Notes: generated from the sequence alone by a model not told the origin. A stretch of DNA of 64,000 nt from Actinoplanes nipponensis (GCF_016862275.1 NZ_BOMQ01000008.1:62001-126000), one strand, 5' to 3'; shown: positions 33,116 to 41,977, counted from the stretch's first letter. Program-made: numbers and translations.

Positions 33116-33616
33116 ATGATGGATCGCATGACGACAATCCTCGATCGGGTCGTGCGCTGGTGCCTGGACCCCGACGGCGACCTCTACGGCGACGAACGCG
33201 AGCGCTTCCGGTGGTACGAGGGCATGACGACGGCGGCCTCGCTGCAGGCGCTGCTCCTGCCCTGGGCGGCGGCTGTCATGGTGCTGCCGCTGGGCAAAGC
33301 CTCCGTGCTGCCCCTCGCGGTGATGCTCGCCGCCGCCTGGGCCCCCCAGATGCTGGCGACCCTGTACGTGGGGCGCCGGCAGGTCGACACGACCCCGCGC
33401 ACCTGGAGCGCCAAGCGCATCCTGCTGTTCGTCCTCAACGTCGTGCCGTACGCACTGTTCGTCGTCGGCGCGCTGTACGTATCGCGCCCCGGGGACTCGT
33501 CGTGGCAGGGCGCGGCCTTCGGCAGTGCCTTCGGCGCGCTCCTGGGCGTCGCGGCGACGGTCGTGAAGGGCCGCCGTCGCGCGCGGCGCGAGGCGCTGGC
33601 CGGGGACGAGGACTGA
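33116..33616 (+). CDS. Integral membrane protein in operon with an XRE regulator
   Basis: A 166-residue membrane protein (alternative starts ATG 33119 and 33128). A soluble N-terminal segment (DRVVRWCLDPDGDLYGDERERFRWYEG) precedes four predicted helices (about 38-70 as two, 107-130, 138-158) and a basic C-terminus (KGRRRARREALAGDED). The pattern of a four-helix membrane protein followed by a small XRE regulator occurs widely in actinobacteria; its role is unknown. Its stop overlaps the regulator's start. Confidence 0.8.
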   Translation: MMDRMTTILDRVVRWCLDPDGDLYGDERERFRWYEGMTTAASLQALLLPWAAAVMVLPLGKASVLPLAVMLAAAWAPQMLATLYVGRRQVDTTPRTWSAKRILLFVLNVVPYALFVVGALYVSRPGDSSWQGAAFGSAFGALLGVAATVVKGRRRARREALAGDED

Positions 33617-33894
33617 TGACGCCCCCCTCCGGCCCGGTCCGTTCCCCGGACGGTGACGGCGCGGCCGGCACTCGGGTCCGCGCGGCCCGCAAGGAGATCG
33701 GCCTGACCCAGCAGGGCCTGGCCGCCGCCGTCCAGGTGAGCCGGCAGACGATCATCGCCATGGAGACCGGCGACTACGCCCCCTCGGTCTACCTGGCCAT
33801 CAAGGTGGCCAAGGCCCTGCGGTCCTCCGTGGAGGCTTTGTGGGACCCCGAACCGCCGGGGGAGGGCCTGCCGCGCGCCGCGGCGGCCCCGTGA
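33616..33894 (+). CDS. XRE-family small regulator
   Basis: A 92-residue DNA-binding protein: helix-turn-helix at about 18-75 (VRAARKEIGLTQQGLAAAVQ, VSRQTIIAMETGDYAPSVYLA, IKVAKALRSSVEALW), resembling small YozG-like regulators often paired with membrane proteins. Start and preceding stop overlap (TGATG). It probably controls its own operon through the 32-bp palindrome. Confidence 0.9.
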   Translation: MTPPSGPVRSPDGDGAAGTRVRAARKEIGLTQQGLAAAVQVSRQTIIAMETGDYAPSVYLAIKVAKALRSSVEALWDPEPPGEGLPRAAAAP

Positions 33895-33934
33895 CCCGTA
33901 CGGATGCCGTGCACCCCCGGCCCCGCTGCCGCTG

Positions 33935-35143
33935 CTATTGCTCGTAGGTTTCGAGGAAGCGCCGCAGCCGGTCGGTGGCGTCGTCGAGCACGTCGACCGG
34001 CGCCAGGAACACCATCCGCAGGTGGTCCGGCGTGGGCAGGTTGAACCCGGTCCCGTGCGACAGCAGCATCAGCTGCTGCTCCAGCAGGTCAATGATCATC
34101 TTCTGGTCGTCGCGGATCTTGTGGACCTCGGGGTCGAGGCGCGCGAACAGGTACAGCGCGCCCGCCGGCCGGACGCAGTCCACCCCGGGAATCTCGTTGA
34201 TCTTGCGCCAGGCGTGGTTGCGCTGCTCGTACAGGCGACCGCCCGGGCGGATCAGCGTGGTGATGCTCTGGAAGCCGCCGAGCGCCGTCTGCACCGCGTG
34301 CTGGGCCGGCACGTTCGGGCACAGCCGCATGTTGGCCAGCAGCTGCAGCCCCTCCAGGTACTCCGTCGCGTGGGTGGTGGGCCCGCTGACCGCCATCCAG
34401 CCCGACCGGAAGCCGGCCGCCCGGTACGCCTTGGACAGCCCGCTCATCGTCAGCACCAGCAGGTCCGGGGCGAGCGCGGCCGCGCACTCGTGCTTGGCGT
34501 CGTCGTACAGGATCTTGTCGTAGATCTCGTCCGCCAGGACCAGCAGGTTGTTGCGCCGGGCGATCTCCAGCAGGCCCAGCAGGGTCTCGCGGGAGTAGAC
34601 CGCGCCGGTGGGGTTGTTCGGGTTGATGATCACCAGGGCCCGGGTGTTCGGGCTCACCTGGGCGGCCACGTGTTCCAGGTCGGGCGCCCAGCCCTGACCG
34701 GAGTCGCAGTTGTAGTGCACCGGCCGGCCGCCGCACAGCGTCACCGCGCCGGTCCACAACGGATAGTCCGGGCTCGGCACCAGCACCTCGTCGCCCGTGT
34801 TGAGCAGCGCCTGCAACGACATCACGATCAGCTCGGAGACGCCGTTGCCCAGGAAGATGTCGTCGGGCTGCACGCTGCGCACGCCGAGCGTCTGGTAGTA
34901 CTGCGCGACGGCGACCCGGGCCGAGTAGATGCCCCGCGCGTCGCTGTAGCCCTCGGCGTCGCCCAGGTGCATGACCATGTCGGCGACGATCGGCTCCGGC
35001 GTGCTGAGCCCCCACGGCGCCGGGTTGCCCAGGTTGAGCTTGAGGATGCGGTGCCCCGCGGCCTCCAGTTCCTGGGCGCGGCGCAGCACCGGGCCGCGGA
35101 TGTCGTACCGGACGTTCCTGAGCCTGCTCGCCTGCTCCACCAT
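33935..35143 (-). CDS. Pyridoxal-phosphate aminotransferase, AlaA-like
   Basis: A 402-residue fold-type I aminotransferase of class I/II. Typical segments are LKLNLGNPAPWG, YSDARGIYSARVAVAQYY, FLGNGVSELI, VIINPNNPTGAVY (conserved Asn), VLADEIYDKILYDD (conserved Asp and Tyr), SGLSKAYRAAGFRSGW (PLP Lys) and a C-terminal FNLPTPDHLRMVFL (substrate-carboxylate Arg). Closest in style to alanine-synthesising glutamate-pyruvate aminotransferases. It begins 10 bp after the histidine kinase stop on the same strand. Confidence 0.92.
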   Translation of the reverse strand: MVEQASRLRNVRYDIRGPVLRRAQELEAAGHRILKLNLGNPAPWGLSTPEPIVADMVMHLGDAEGYSDARGIYSARVAVAQYYQTLGVRSVQPDDIFLGNGVSELIVMSLQALLNTGDEVLVPSPDYPLWTGAVTLCGGRPVHYNCDSGQGWAPDLEHVAAQVSPNTRALVIINPNNPTGAVYSRETLLGLLEIARRNNLLVLADEIYDKILYDDAKHECAAALAPDLLVLTMSGLSKAYRAAGFRSGWMAVSGPTTHATEYLEGLQLLANMRLCPNVPAQHAVQTALGGFQSITTLIRPGGRLYEQRNHAWRKINEIPGVDCVRPAGALYLFARLDPEVHKIRDDQKMIIDLLEQQLMLLSHGTGFNLPTPDHLRMVFLAPVDVLDDATDRLRRFLETYEQ

Positions 35144-35152
35144 GTTGCGAGC

Positions 35153-36964
35153 TTAGGACCTGTCGGCCGCCTGCAGCTCCGGGCCGGCGGCCGCGGCCAC
35201 CGGCGCGGCGGCCACGGTGAACCAGAAGACGCTGCCGCCGCCCGGGTTGGGCTCGACGCCGAGCTCGCCGCCGTGCAGGGCCACGATGCGCCGGCAGACG
35301 GCCAGCCCGAGGCCCGTGCCGGGGAAGCCCTCGGCGGCCGGGGCCCGGTGGAACGGCGCGAAGATCCGGGTGCGCTCCTCCTCCGGTACGCCGATGCCGC
35401 GGTCCGCGACCTCGACGCGCCACCAGCCGGGGGCGTGGGCACGGGCCGCCACGGTGACCCGGGCCGCCGTGCCGTGCCGGACGAAGCGGATGGCGTTGTC
35501 GACCAGCTGGCCGAGCACCTCGCCGATCAGCTCGGCGTCGGCGGTGACCACCGGCAGGTCGCCGACGTCGATGCTGGGGCGTTCGCCGCCGGCGCCGTCG
35601 AGGTGGCCGGCGACCACGCCCAGGGCGAGCCCGCCCGCGTCGACCGGCTCGAGCTTGAGGGCGGCGTCGTTCGCGGTGGCGTAGGTCTGCAGGTCGTCCA
35701 CCACCGCCAGCATGCGGGCGGTGCTGCCGGCGATGCGGTCGAGGAAGCCGCGCGCGGCCGGGTCGAGCTGCGGACCGGTGTCCTCCAGCAACAGCTCGGT
35801 GAAGCCGGCGACGGTGTGCAGCGGGGCGTGCAGGTGGTCGGCCGCGGCCACGGCGAAGCCGGACAGCTCCGCCTCGCGCTCGCGCAGCCTCTGCTCGGCC
35901 GCCGCGGCGCGCTCCCGCAGCTCCTGCTCCGCGGCCGAGCGCCGGTCCAGGCCGGCCCGCTGCTCGGCGAGGTCGTCCCGGTGCCGCTCCAGCTCGGCGC
36001 GCTGCCGGTCGAGTTCGGCGCGGTGCGCGTCCAGGTCGCGTCGCCGCCCGGCGGCGGCCCGCCGGGCCCGGGCCTCGGCCCGCCGGCGGCCCAGGTCGGT
36101 GACCAGCAGCAGCGCCGCGCACAGTCCGCTGACCAGTACGGCGCCGAGCAGGGTGAGCGGCGCCGCGGCGGCCCGGGCGGCGCTGATCAGGGCGGTCGTC
36201 GGGCGGACCCGGATCTGCCAGGTGTGCGCGGCCGGGGTGAGATCGGCCGTGCCGCTGGTGTGGCCGACCGGTTCGCCGCCCTCGGCCCAGCGGGCCACCT
36301 CGCGGGTCACGCCGTCGGGGGAGGTCTCGGTCAGCACGGTGGCCACGCCCGTGACGCCGGCCGCCTGCAGCGACTCGCGCAGCAGGTCGGGGGCGCGGAC
36401 GGCCAGCACGACCCAGCCGAGGAACTCGCCGTCGTGCACGGGCGCGACGAACTCGAACGCCGGCTGGCGGTGCGCCGGCGGCAGGCCGCGGTCGGCCGGC
36501 AGCACGTGCGCGGGGCCGGCGACCAGCCGGCCGCTCTGGCGGGCCAGCTCCAGTCCGCGGGCCAGCTCGGGCCCGGCGGCGAGGGCCGGCGGTCCGGCCG
36601 GGATGCTGCCGTCGAGGGTCTGCCGGGCGCGGACGGTGCGGTCGGCGCCGACCACGATGATCTGGTGGGCGCCGGGCAGGTGGGCGGCGGCGACGCGGGA
36701 CAGGGTCGGGGCCAGGGCGGCGGCGGGCCGGGCGGCGGCGGCCGCGAGGTCCTGCATCGTGTCGGCGTACCGCTGGAAGGTCGTGTCCAGGGCGCCGCGC
36801 ACGCTCGCGGTCCGCAGCGCGAGCGCCGCGGTGCCGGCGTCCCCGGCGGCCGCGGTGAGACCGGCGGCCGCGCCGGCGCCGGTGCCGAGCCCGAGGGTCA
36901 GGACGGTGGCCGCCAGGGCGACGCCGCGCCGGCCCGGGGAGCCGAGCACCTTCCGGATGTTCAC
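35153..36964 (-). CDS. Membrane sensor histidine kinase with unusual H-box
   Basis: A 603-residue kinase. Two membrane helices (about 12-40 and 285-305) flank an extracytoplasmic CHASE-like sensor (IIVVGADRTVRARQTLDG, FEFVAPVHDGEFLGWVVLAVRAP). A long charged coiled coil (about 310-390) leads to HisKA and HATPase_c (NAIRFVRHG, DRGIGVPEEE, GTGLGLAVCRRIV). The H-box reads AAADHLHAPLHTVAGF; aligned on L-x-x-PL, the usual His-Asp/Glu is Asp-His. The GTG 36964 is chosen for the AGGGGGGCC upstream. It diverges from a response regulator, its probable partner. Confidence 0.9.
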   Translation of the reverse strand: MNIRKVLGSPGRRGVALAATVLTLGLGTGAGAAAGLTAAAGDAGTAALALRTASVRGALDTTFQRYADTMQDLAAAAARPAAALAPTLSRVAAAHLPGAHQIIVVGADRTVRARQTLDGSIPAGPPALAAGPELARGLELARQSGRLVAGPAHVLPADRGLPPAHRQPAFEFVAPVHDGEFLGWVVLAVRAPDLLRESLQAAGVTGVATVLTETSPDGVTREVARWAEGGEPVGHTSGTADLTPAAHTWQIRVRPTTALISAARAAAAPLTLLGAVLVSGLCAALLLVTDLGRRRAEARARRAAAGRRRDLDAHRAELDRQRAELERHRDDLAEQRAGLDRRSAAEQELRERAAAAEQRLREREAELSGFAVAAADHLHAPLHTVAGFTELLLEDTGPQLDPAARGFLDRIAGSTARMLAVVDDLQTYATANDAALKLEPVDAGGLALGVVAGHLDGAGGERPSIDVGDLPVVTADAELIGEVLGQLVDNAIRFVRHGTAARVTVAARAHAPGWWRVEVADRGIGVPEEERTRIFAPFHRAPAAEGFPGTGLGLAVCRRIVALHGGELGVEPNPGGGSVFWFTVAAAPVAAAAGPELQAADRS

Positions 36965-37107
36965 GGCCCCCCTATCGACCCGGGGCCGGGGGGCATGAGC
37001 AGCGCGGATACGGGTTGCCGCATTGCTACCGTTCGCGCCGAACAAGGCTCGCACAACGGATATATTGGGCGGCGCAGGAGCTCCGAACCGCGGCCGGCAG
37101 GAGGACG

Positions 37108-37482
37108 ATGAGCACGATCCTCCTCGTCGAGGACGATCCGGACATCCGCCACCTGGTGTCGTACAAGCTCACCCGGGGCGGCTTCACGGTGGTCGCCGCG
37201 GCCGACGGCGTCGCCGCCCTGCGTGCCGCCCGGGAGAACCCGCCGGACCTGGTCCTGCTGGACGTGCGGATGCCCCGGATGTCCGGCATCGAGGTCTGCC
37301 GCGAGCTGCGGGCCGGCCCGCTGCCGCCGACCGTGCCGATCATCATGCTCACCGCGCGGTCGCGGCCCCAGGACCTGGAGCAGGGGTACGCCGCCGGCGC
37401 CACCGAGTACATCGTCAAGCCGTTCAGCCCCCGTGACCTGCTGCTGCGGGTGGAGGCCGCGCTGGCCCGGGTGAGCAGCTGA
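37108..37482 (+). CDS. Single-domain response regulator
   Basis: A 124-residue receiver without output domain: E8-D9-D10, phosphoacceptor D52 (LLDVRMPRMSG), Thr in IIMLTAR and Lys in EYIVKPFSPRDLL. Very similar in style to the receiver at 20506. The start has GGAGGA upstream. The HEAT-repeat gene starts at the last base of the stop codon. The upstream divergent kinase probably phosphorylates it, and output likely passes to the HEAT protein or glycosyltransferase encoded in the same operon. Confidence 0.93.
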   Translation: MSTILLVEDDPDIRHLVSYKLTRGGFTVVAAADGVAALRAARENPPDLVLLDVRMPRMSGIEVCRELRAGPLPPTVPIIMLTARSRPQDLEQGYAAGATEYIVKPFSPRDLLLRVEAALARVSS

Positions 37483-38582
37483 TGCTGGGCCTGTTCACCG
37501 TCGTCCTGGAGATCCTGGCCGTCGTCGTCGCGGCGACCGTGGCCGCGATCGTCGTCGTCCGGGTGAGCCGCCGGCGCCGGCAGCGCCGCCGGGCGGAGCT
37601 GGCCGCCGGGCCGCGCCGGGCGCTGCTCGCCTTCGCCGCCGACAACGGCGAGCACGGCGCGCAGGAGCTGGTCGCCATCCCTGAGGACGCCTGGCGGGCC
37701 GCCGAACCGGGCGCGCTGGCGCTGCTCGGCAAGCTGCGCGGCGAGGCGCACCTGGCCCTGGTCTCGGTCTTCCTGCAGCGGGGCACCGCCCGGACCGCGC
37801 TGCGGGACCTGCGCTCGCGCGGCCGGGTCAGGCGGGCCCGGGCCGCCCAGGTGCTCGGCGACCTCGAGTTGCGCCAGGCCGTGCCGGAACTGTGCCGGCT
37901 GCTCACCGACCGCCACGACGAGGTCCGCGTGGTCGCCGTCCGTGCGCTCGGCCGGATCGGCGACCCGGCCGCCGCGTGGCGCATCATCGCCAGCCTGGAC
38001 CGCGCCGACCCGGTGCCCTCGCTGCTGGCCACGCACACCCTGGTGCAGCTCGGCGCCGAGGCCGAGGTGACGCTGTCGGCCGCCCTCGACCACCCGCAGG
38101 CCCGGGTCCGCGCCGTCTGCCTGGACGCGCTCGGCCTGCTCGGCGCCACCGGCTCGGTACGCCGCATCGCCCGGGTGCTGCGCGAGGACAGCTACCTCGA
38201 CGTGCGGGTCGCCGCCGCCACCAACCTCGGCAAGCTCGGCACCCGCACCGCGCTGGAACCGCTGACGCTGGCGCTGCACCCGGCGCGGCCCGCGGCGCTG
38301 CGGGCCGCCGCCGCCCGGGCCCTCGGCGAGCTGGGCGCGCCCGGCGCGGTGCCGGTCCTGGTGGAACTGCTCGACGACGGCGCGTTCCAGGTGGCCCACG
38401 AGGCGGCGCACGCGCTGCGCCGGCTGGGGCGGCCCGGCGAGCAGGCGCTGGTCGCCGCCGTCGAGGCCGAGCGGGGCGGCGCCCACGCGCGGCCCTCGTC
38501 GTCGGCCAGCCACGCCCAGGAGGCCCTGGCGCTGTCCCGGGTCGGGGCCGAGCGCGGCGAGCGGGTAGGGGCCGGGGCGTGA
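37482..38582 (+). CDS. Membrane-anchored HEAT-repeat protein
   Basis: A 366-residue protein with one N-terminal helix (LFTVVLEILAVVVAATVAAIVVV), a basic stop-transfer (RVSRRRRQRRR) and a cytosolic alpha-solenoid. At least five HEAT/PBS-like repeats are visible, spaced about 31 residues (RRARAAQVLGDLELRQAVPEL, VRVVAVRALGRIGDPAAA, VRAVCLDALGLLGATGSV, VRVAAATNLGKLGTRTAL, LRAAAARALGELGAPGAVPVL). It is probably a scaffold between the receiver and the glycosyltransferase; both flanking genes overlap it. Confidence 0.88.
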   Translation: MLGLFTVVLEILAVVVAATVAAIVVVRVSRRRRQRRRAELAAGPRRALLAFAADNGEHGAQELVAIPEDAWRAAEPGALALLGKLRGEAHLALVSVFLQRGTARTALRDLRSRGRVRRARAAQVLGDLELRQAVPELCRLLTDRHDEVRVVAVRALGRIGDPAAAWRIIASLDRADPVPSLLATHTLVQLGAEAEVTLSAALDHPQARVRAVCLDALGLLGATGSVRRIARVLREDSYLDVRVAAATNLGKLGTRTALEPLTLALHPARPAALRAAAARALGELGAPGAVPVLVELLDDGAFQVAHEAAHALRRLGRPGEQALVAAVEAERGGAHARPSSSASHAQEALALSRVGAERGERVGAGA

Positions 38583-40042
38583 CCCACGAGCTCGTCCGCG
38601 AGATCCTGCGCGGCGCCGACGTCCTGATCTTCGCCTACTTCGTCGCGCTCAACAGCAGCTACCTGGTGCTCATCGCGATGGCCGGGCTGGAGTTCGGCCG
38701 GCACCTGCGGCGCGCCCCGTTCGCCGGCGCGGACGACATGTTCCGCAGCCCGCTGACGCTGCCGGTGTCGGTGATCGTGCCGGCGTACAACGAGGGACCG
38801 GGGATCGTCGCGGCGGTCACGGCGATGACCGCCCTGCGCTATCCGCGCTACGAGGTAGTGGTGGTCGACGACGGCTCCAGCGACGAGACGTTCGCGCTCC
38901 TGCGGGCCGAGTTCGACCTGGTCGAGGTGCCGCGGGTGGTGCCCGGCGAGGTGCCGTACCACTCCGAGGTGCTCTCCGTGCACGTCGCCCGGGCCCACCC
39001 GGAGACGCTGACGGTGGTCCGCAAGACCAACGGCGGCAAGGCCGACGCGCTCAACGTCGGCATCAACCTGGCCCGGCACCCGCTGATCTGCATGGTCGAC
39101 GCCGACTCCGTGCTGGACCCGGACGCGCTGCTGTCGGTGGCCAAGCCCTTCGGCGACGATCCGCTGCGCGTGGCCGCCTGCGGTGGCGTGGTGCGCATCG
39201 CCAACGGGTGCAAGGTGATCGGCGGCCGGGTCGTGGACGTGCGGATGCCCCGGCAGTGGCTGCTCCGCATCCAGGTGGTCGAGTACCTGCGGGCGTTCCT
39301 GATGGGCCGCACCGGCTGGTCGCGCCTCGGCGGCCTGGTGGTGATCTCCGGCGCGTTCGGCCTGTTCCGGCGCGACCTGGTCGTCGAGATCGGCGGCATG
39401 GCCACCGACACCATCGGCGAGGACGCCGAGCTCGTGGTCCGGCTGCACCATCACCTGCGCCGGCGCCGGCAGGACTACCGAGTCATCTTCGTCGCCGAGC
39501 CGGTGAGCTGGAGCGAGGCGCCGTCCAGCCTGGCCGTGCTGGGCCGCCAGCGGCGCCGCTGGCACCGCGGCATCGCCGAGATCCTGCGCAAGCACCGCGG
39601 GATGATCGGCAATCCCCGGTACGGCCGGATCGGCCTGCTCGCGCTGCCCTACTACGTGGTCTTCGAGCTGCTGGCGCCGTTCATCGAGCTGGCCGCGCTG
39701 GTGCTGCTGCCCCTCGGGCTCTGGGCGGGCGCCGTCGACGTCGGGTTCATGTGGCGTTTCGTGCTGGTCGCCTACGGCTACGGGCTGCTGGTCAGCCTCG
39801 TCTCGCTGTTCATCGAGGAGGTCTCGTTCCACCGCTACCCGCGCTGGAGCGACCTGCTGCGCGGCGTGGTGGCGGCGATCCTGGAGAACTTCGGCTACCG
39901 GCAGATCCTCGCGGTCTGGCAGGTCCGGGGCGCGCTCGGCGCGCTGCACGGGCGCCGGGCCGAGTGGGGCACGATGCACCGCGAGGGCTTCGACACCGTC
40001 CGGGAGTCAGCCGAGCCCGTCGGCGTGGGCGTCGACCCCTGA
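38579..40042 (+). CDS. Membrane GT2 glycosyltransferase (poly-N-acetylglucosamine/hyaluronan synthase-like)
   Basis: A 487-residue processive glycosyltransferase. An N-terminal helix (ADVLIFAYFVALNSSYLVLI) is followed by a GT-A domain with SVIVPAYNEGPGI, VVVVDDGSSDET, KTNGGKADALNVG, CMVDADSVLDPDAL (DxD), TIGEDAELV (catalytic ED) and QRRRWHRGI (QxxRW). Three C-terminal helices follow. It polymerises a UDP-sugar into an exported polysaccharide; the sugar is unknown. The GTG overlaps the HEAT-gene stop (GTGA), making a receiver-HEAT-GT2 operon. Confidence 0.92.
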   Translation: MTHELVREILRGADVLIFAYFVALNSSYLVLIAMAGLEFGRHLRRAPFAGADDMFRSPLTLPVSVIVPAYNEGPGIVAAVTAMTALRYPRYEVVVVDDGSSDETFALLRAEFDLVEVPRVVPGEVPYHSEVLSVHVARAHPETLTVVRKTNGGKADALNVGINLARHPLICMVDADSVLDPDALLSVAKPFGDDPLRVAACGGVVRIANGCKVIGGRVVDVRMPRQWLLRIQVVEYLRAFLMGRTGWSRLGGLVVISGAFGLFRRDLVVEIGGMATDTIGEDAELVVRLHHHLRRRRQDYRVIFVAEPVSWSEAPSSLAVLGRQRRRWHRGIAEILRKHRGMIGNPRYGRIGLLALPYYVVFELLAPFIELAALVLLPLGLWAGAVDVGFMWRFVLVAYGYGLLVSLVSLFIEEVSFHRYPRWSDLLRGVVAAILENFGYRQILAVWQVRGALGALHGRRAEWGTMHREGFDTVRESAEPVGVGVDP

Positions 40043-40663
40043 GCGCGGGTGCCGCAGGCCGGGGTGGCCGTCCGGCAGGCTGCGCCGGATCACCCACCAG
40101 CTCGCCGCGAGGCAGGCGGCCACCAGCGGCCAGGTCAGCACCCCGCGGGCGACGCCCAGGGCCACGACCGCGTGCGCGGCCCACAGCGGGACGAACACGG
40201 CCAGGCGCACGAGATACTGCGCGACCCAGACCCAGCTGCCCCGCGAGTACGCCCGCAGCAGCGCCGGGTCCCGCCGCCAGCGCGTCTTCTGCCCGAGCAC
40301 CGCGCCGACGATGACGCCCAGCAGGGGCCACCGGATGACGATGCTGACCGCCCAGGCCAGCGCGCTCGCGGCGTTCGTGACGATCTGCACCAGGAAGAAG
40401 TCCTCGGCCCGGCCGGTCCGCAGGGCGATCAGCGCGGCCACGCAGACGCCGAGCAGCCCCACCAGGACCGCCCGCGGCCGGTCGCCCTGCCGCAGCCGCC
40501 AGCCGGAGACGATCACGGCGGCGGCGATCGCGGCGCCCGCGCCCACCCAGATCGACCGGCCGCCGGCCAGCCATCCGGCCACGAACACCATCGGCGGGAC
40601 GGTGGCGTCCAGCGCGGCGCGCCGCCCGCCCAGCAGATCGGCCAGCGACTCCGGTTGCGCCAC
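40007..40663 (-). CDS. DUF3159-like integral membrane protein
   Basis: A 218-residue membrane protein with about six helices. The N-terminal SLADLLGGRRAALDATVPPMVFVAGWLAGG, VIVSGWRLRQGDRP and SWVWVAQYLVRLAVFVPLW match actinobacterial DUF3159 proteins of unknown function. It starts at GTG 40663 with GGGGTGGG upstream. Its 3' end overlaps the convergent GT2 gene by 36 bp. An iron-box-like sequence lies 20 bp upstream. Confidence 0.85.
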   Translation of the reverse strand: MAQPESLADLLGGRRAALDATVPPMVFVAGWLAGGRSIWVGAGAAIAAAVIVSGWRLRQGDRPRAVLVGLLGVCVAALIALRTGRAEDFFLVQIVTNAASALAWAVSIVIRWPLLGVIVGAVLGQKTRWRRDPALLRAYSRGSWVWVAQYLVRLAVFVPLWAAHAVVALGVARGVLTWPLVAACLAASWWVIRRSLPDGHPGLRHPRSGVDAHADGLG

Positions 40664-40682
40664 GTCCCACCCCGTTCTCGAG

Positions 40683-40701
40683 TTAGGCCAGCCTAACCGG
40701 T
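40683..40701. promoter_or_regulatory. DtxR/IdeR-like iron box
   Basis: TTAGGCCAGCCTAACCGGT matches 14 of 19 positions of the classical actinobacterial iron-box consensus TTAGGTTAGCCTAACCTAA and contains the dyad TTAGG-N4-CCTAA. It lies between the divergent DUF3159 and SpoIIE-phosphatase genes. Iron-dependent repression of one or both is possible but untested, and neither product is a known iron gene. Confidence 0.4.
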
Positions 40702-40795
40702 GGCGACGGGCCATGGAGCCCGAGGTGGCCGCGTCGACCTGCACGGTGATTGAGGGGGGCCTGGTTCGGGGAAGGGCTTGGCGGAGGTGATCCGG

Positions 40796-41977
40796 GTGCC
40801 CGACTCGATGGAAGCGGTACGGCGTCTGCTCGACCTGCGGTACCGCAGCCGGCCGGAGGATCTGCCCCCGGCGCTGGCCGACGTCGCGCCGCTGCTCGAC
40901 GCCGTCAGCGTCACGGTGCTGCTGGTCGACTACGAGCAGGTGTCGCTGTGGCCGTTGCACGGCACCCCGGGCAGCCGCGAGCCACGCCCCGTGGACGGGA
41001 CGCTGGCCGGGCAGACCTTCTGCACCGCGCGGACGATCGCCGAGGAGCGGTGTCTGTGGCTGCCCCTGCTGCACGGCGCGGAACGTCTCGGCGTGCTCGA
41101 GGTGTGGCTGCACGACGAGCCGGACGAGCGCCGGTTCCGGGACTTCGCGGTGATCGCCGCGCTGGTCGCCGAGCTGATCGCCAGCCGGCGGTTCTACGGC
41201 GACGCGGTGGAGCGGACCCGCCGCCGGCTGCCGATGCAGCTGGCCGCCGAGATCATCTGGAACCAGCTGCCGCCGCTGACCTTCGCCGCCAACGGCGCCC
41301 TGGTCACCGCGGTCCTGGAGCCCTGCTACGACGTGGGCGGCGACGCCTTCGACTACGCGGCGAACGGCGACACCGTGCACGTGGCGCTGTTCGACACCGT
41401 GGGGCACGGGATCAGCGCGAGCGCCCTGACGACGCTGACGCTGAACACGTACCGCAATGCCCGCCGCTCCGGGTTGGACCTGGCCGACACCTATCGGTCG
41501 ATCGACAAGTGGATCCGCGCGCAGTATCCCGGCGCCTTCGTCACGGCCGTGCTCGGCGAGCTGGACACCAGCACCGGGGTCTACCGCCGGATCGCCGCCG
41601 GGCACCCGGCCGAGCTGCTCATCCGCGACGGCCGGGCGATGCCGGGGCTGCCCACGCCGACGGCGCTGCCGCTCGGGCTCGGTCACATGCTGCCCCGGGC
41701 CCCGGGGGTCACCGAGGTGCTGCTCGAGCCGGGCGACACGCTGGTGCTCTACACCGACGGGATCACCGAGGCGCGCTCGGCCGACGGTGAGCTGTTCGGG
41801 CTGGACCGGCTGGTCAGCTTCATCGTGCGGGCGCTGGCCGAGGGCTCGCCGGCCGAGTCGATGCGCAAGCTCATCCACGCGATCGTGTCGTACGAGAACG
41901 GCGAGCTGCGCGACGACGCGACGGCTGCCCTGGTGCAGTGGCAGCCGCCGCCGGCGGTCACGCCTTCGCGGTGGTGA
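40796..41977 (+). CDS. SpoIIE-type PP2C phosphatase with GAF-like domain
   Basis: A 393-residue phosphoserine phosphatase. N-terminal GAF-like domain about 20-140; PPM/SpoIIE catalytic domain about 165-385 (EPCYDVGGDAFDYA with metal Asp residues, LFDTVGHGISASAL, DTLVLYTDGITEARSADGELFG, LRDDATAALVQW). The start is decided by GGAGGTGATCC at 40783-40793, nearly a full match to the 16S anti-Shine-Dalgarno, 8 bp before GTG 40796; earlier TTG/GTG codons would lie inside or before it. Such proteins usually dephosphorylate anti-sigma antagonists in stress signalling. Confidence 0.92.
   Translation: MPDSMEAVRRLLDLRYRSRPEDLPPALADVAPLLDAVSVTVLLVDYEQVSLWPLHGTPGSREPRPVDGTLAGQTFCTARTIAEERCLWLPLLHGAERLGVLEVWLHDEPDERRFRDFAVIAALVAELIASRRFYGDAVERTRRRLPMQLAAEIIWNQLPPLTFAANGALVTAVLEPCYDVGGDAFDYAANGDTVHVALFDTVGHGISASALTTLTLNTYRNARRSGLDLADTYRSIDKWIRAQYPGAFVTAVLGELDTSTGVYRRIAAGHPAELLIRDGRAMPGLPTPTALPLGLGHMLPRAPGVTEVLLEPGDTLVLYTDGITEARSADGELFGLDRLVSFIVRALAEGSPAESMRKLIHAIVSYENGELRDDATAALVQWQPPPAVTPSRW

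Noticed and set aside
33938..37111. Very long plus-strand open frame (over 1000 codons) across 33.9-37.1 kb
   Set aside because: It is antisense to an aminotransferase and a histidine kinase with clear motifs; its translation is Arg/Gly/Ala-rich low-complexity typical of high-GC shadow frames.
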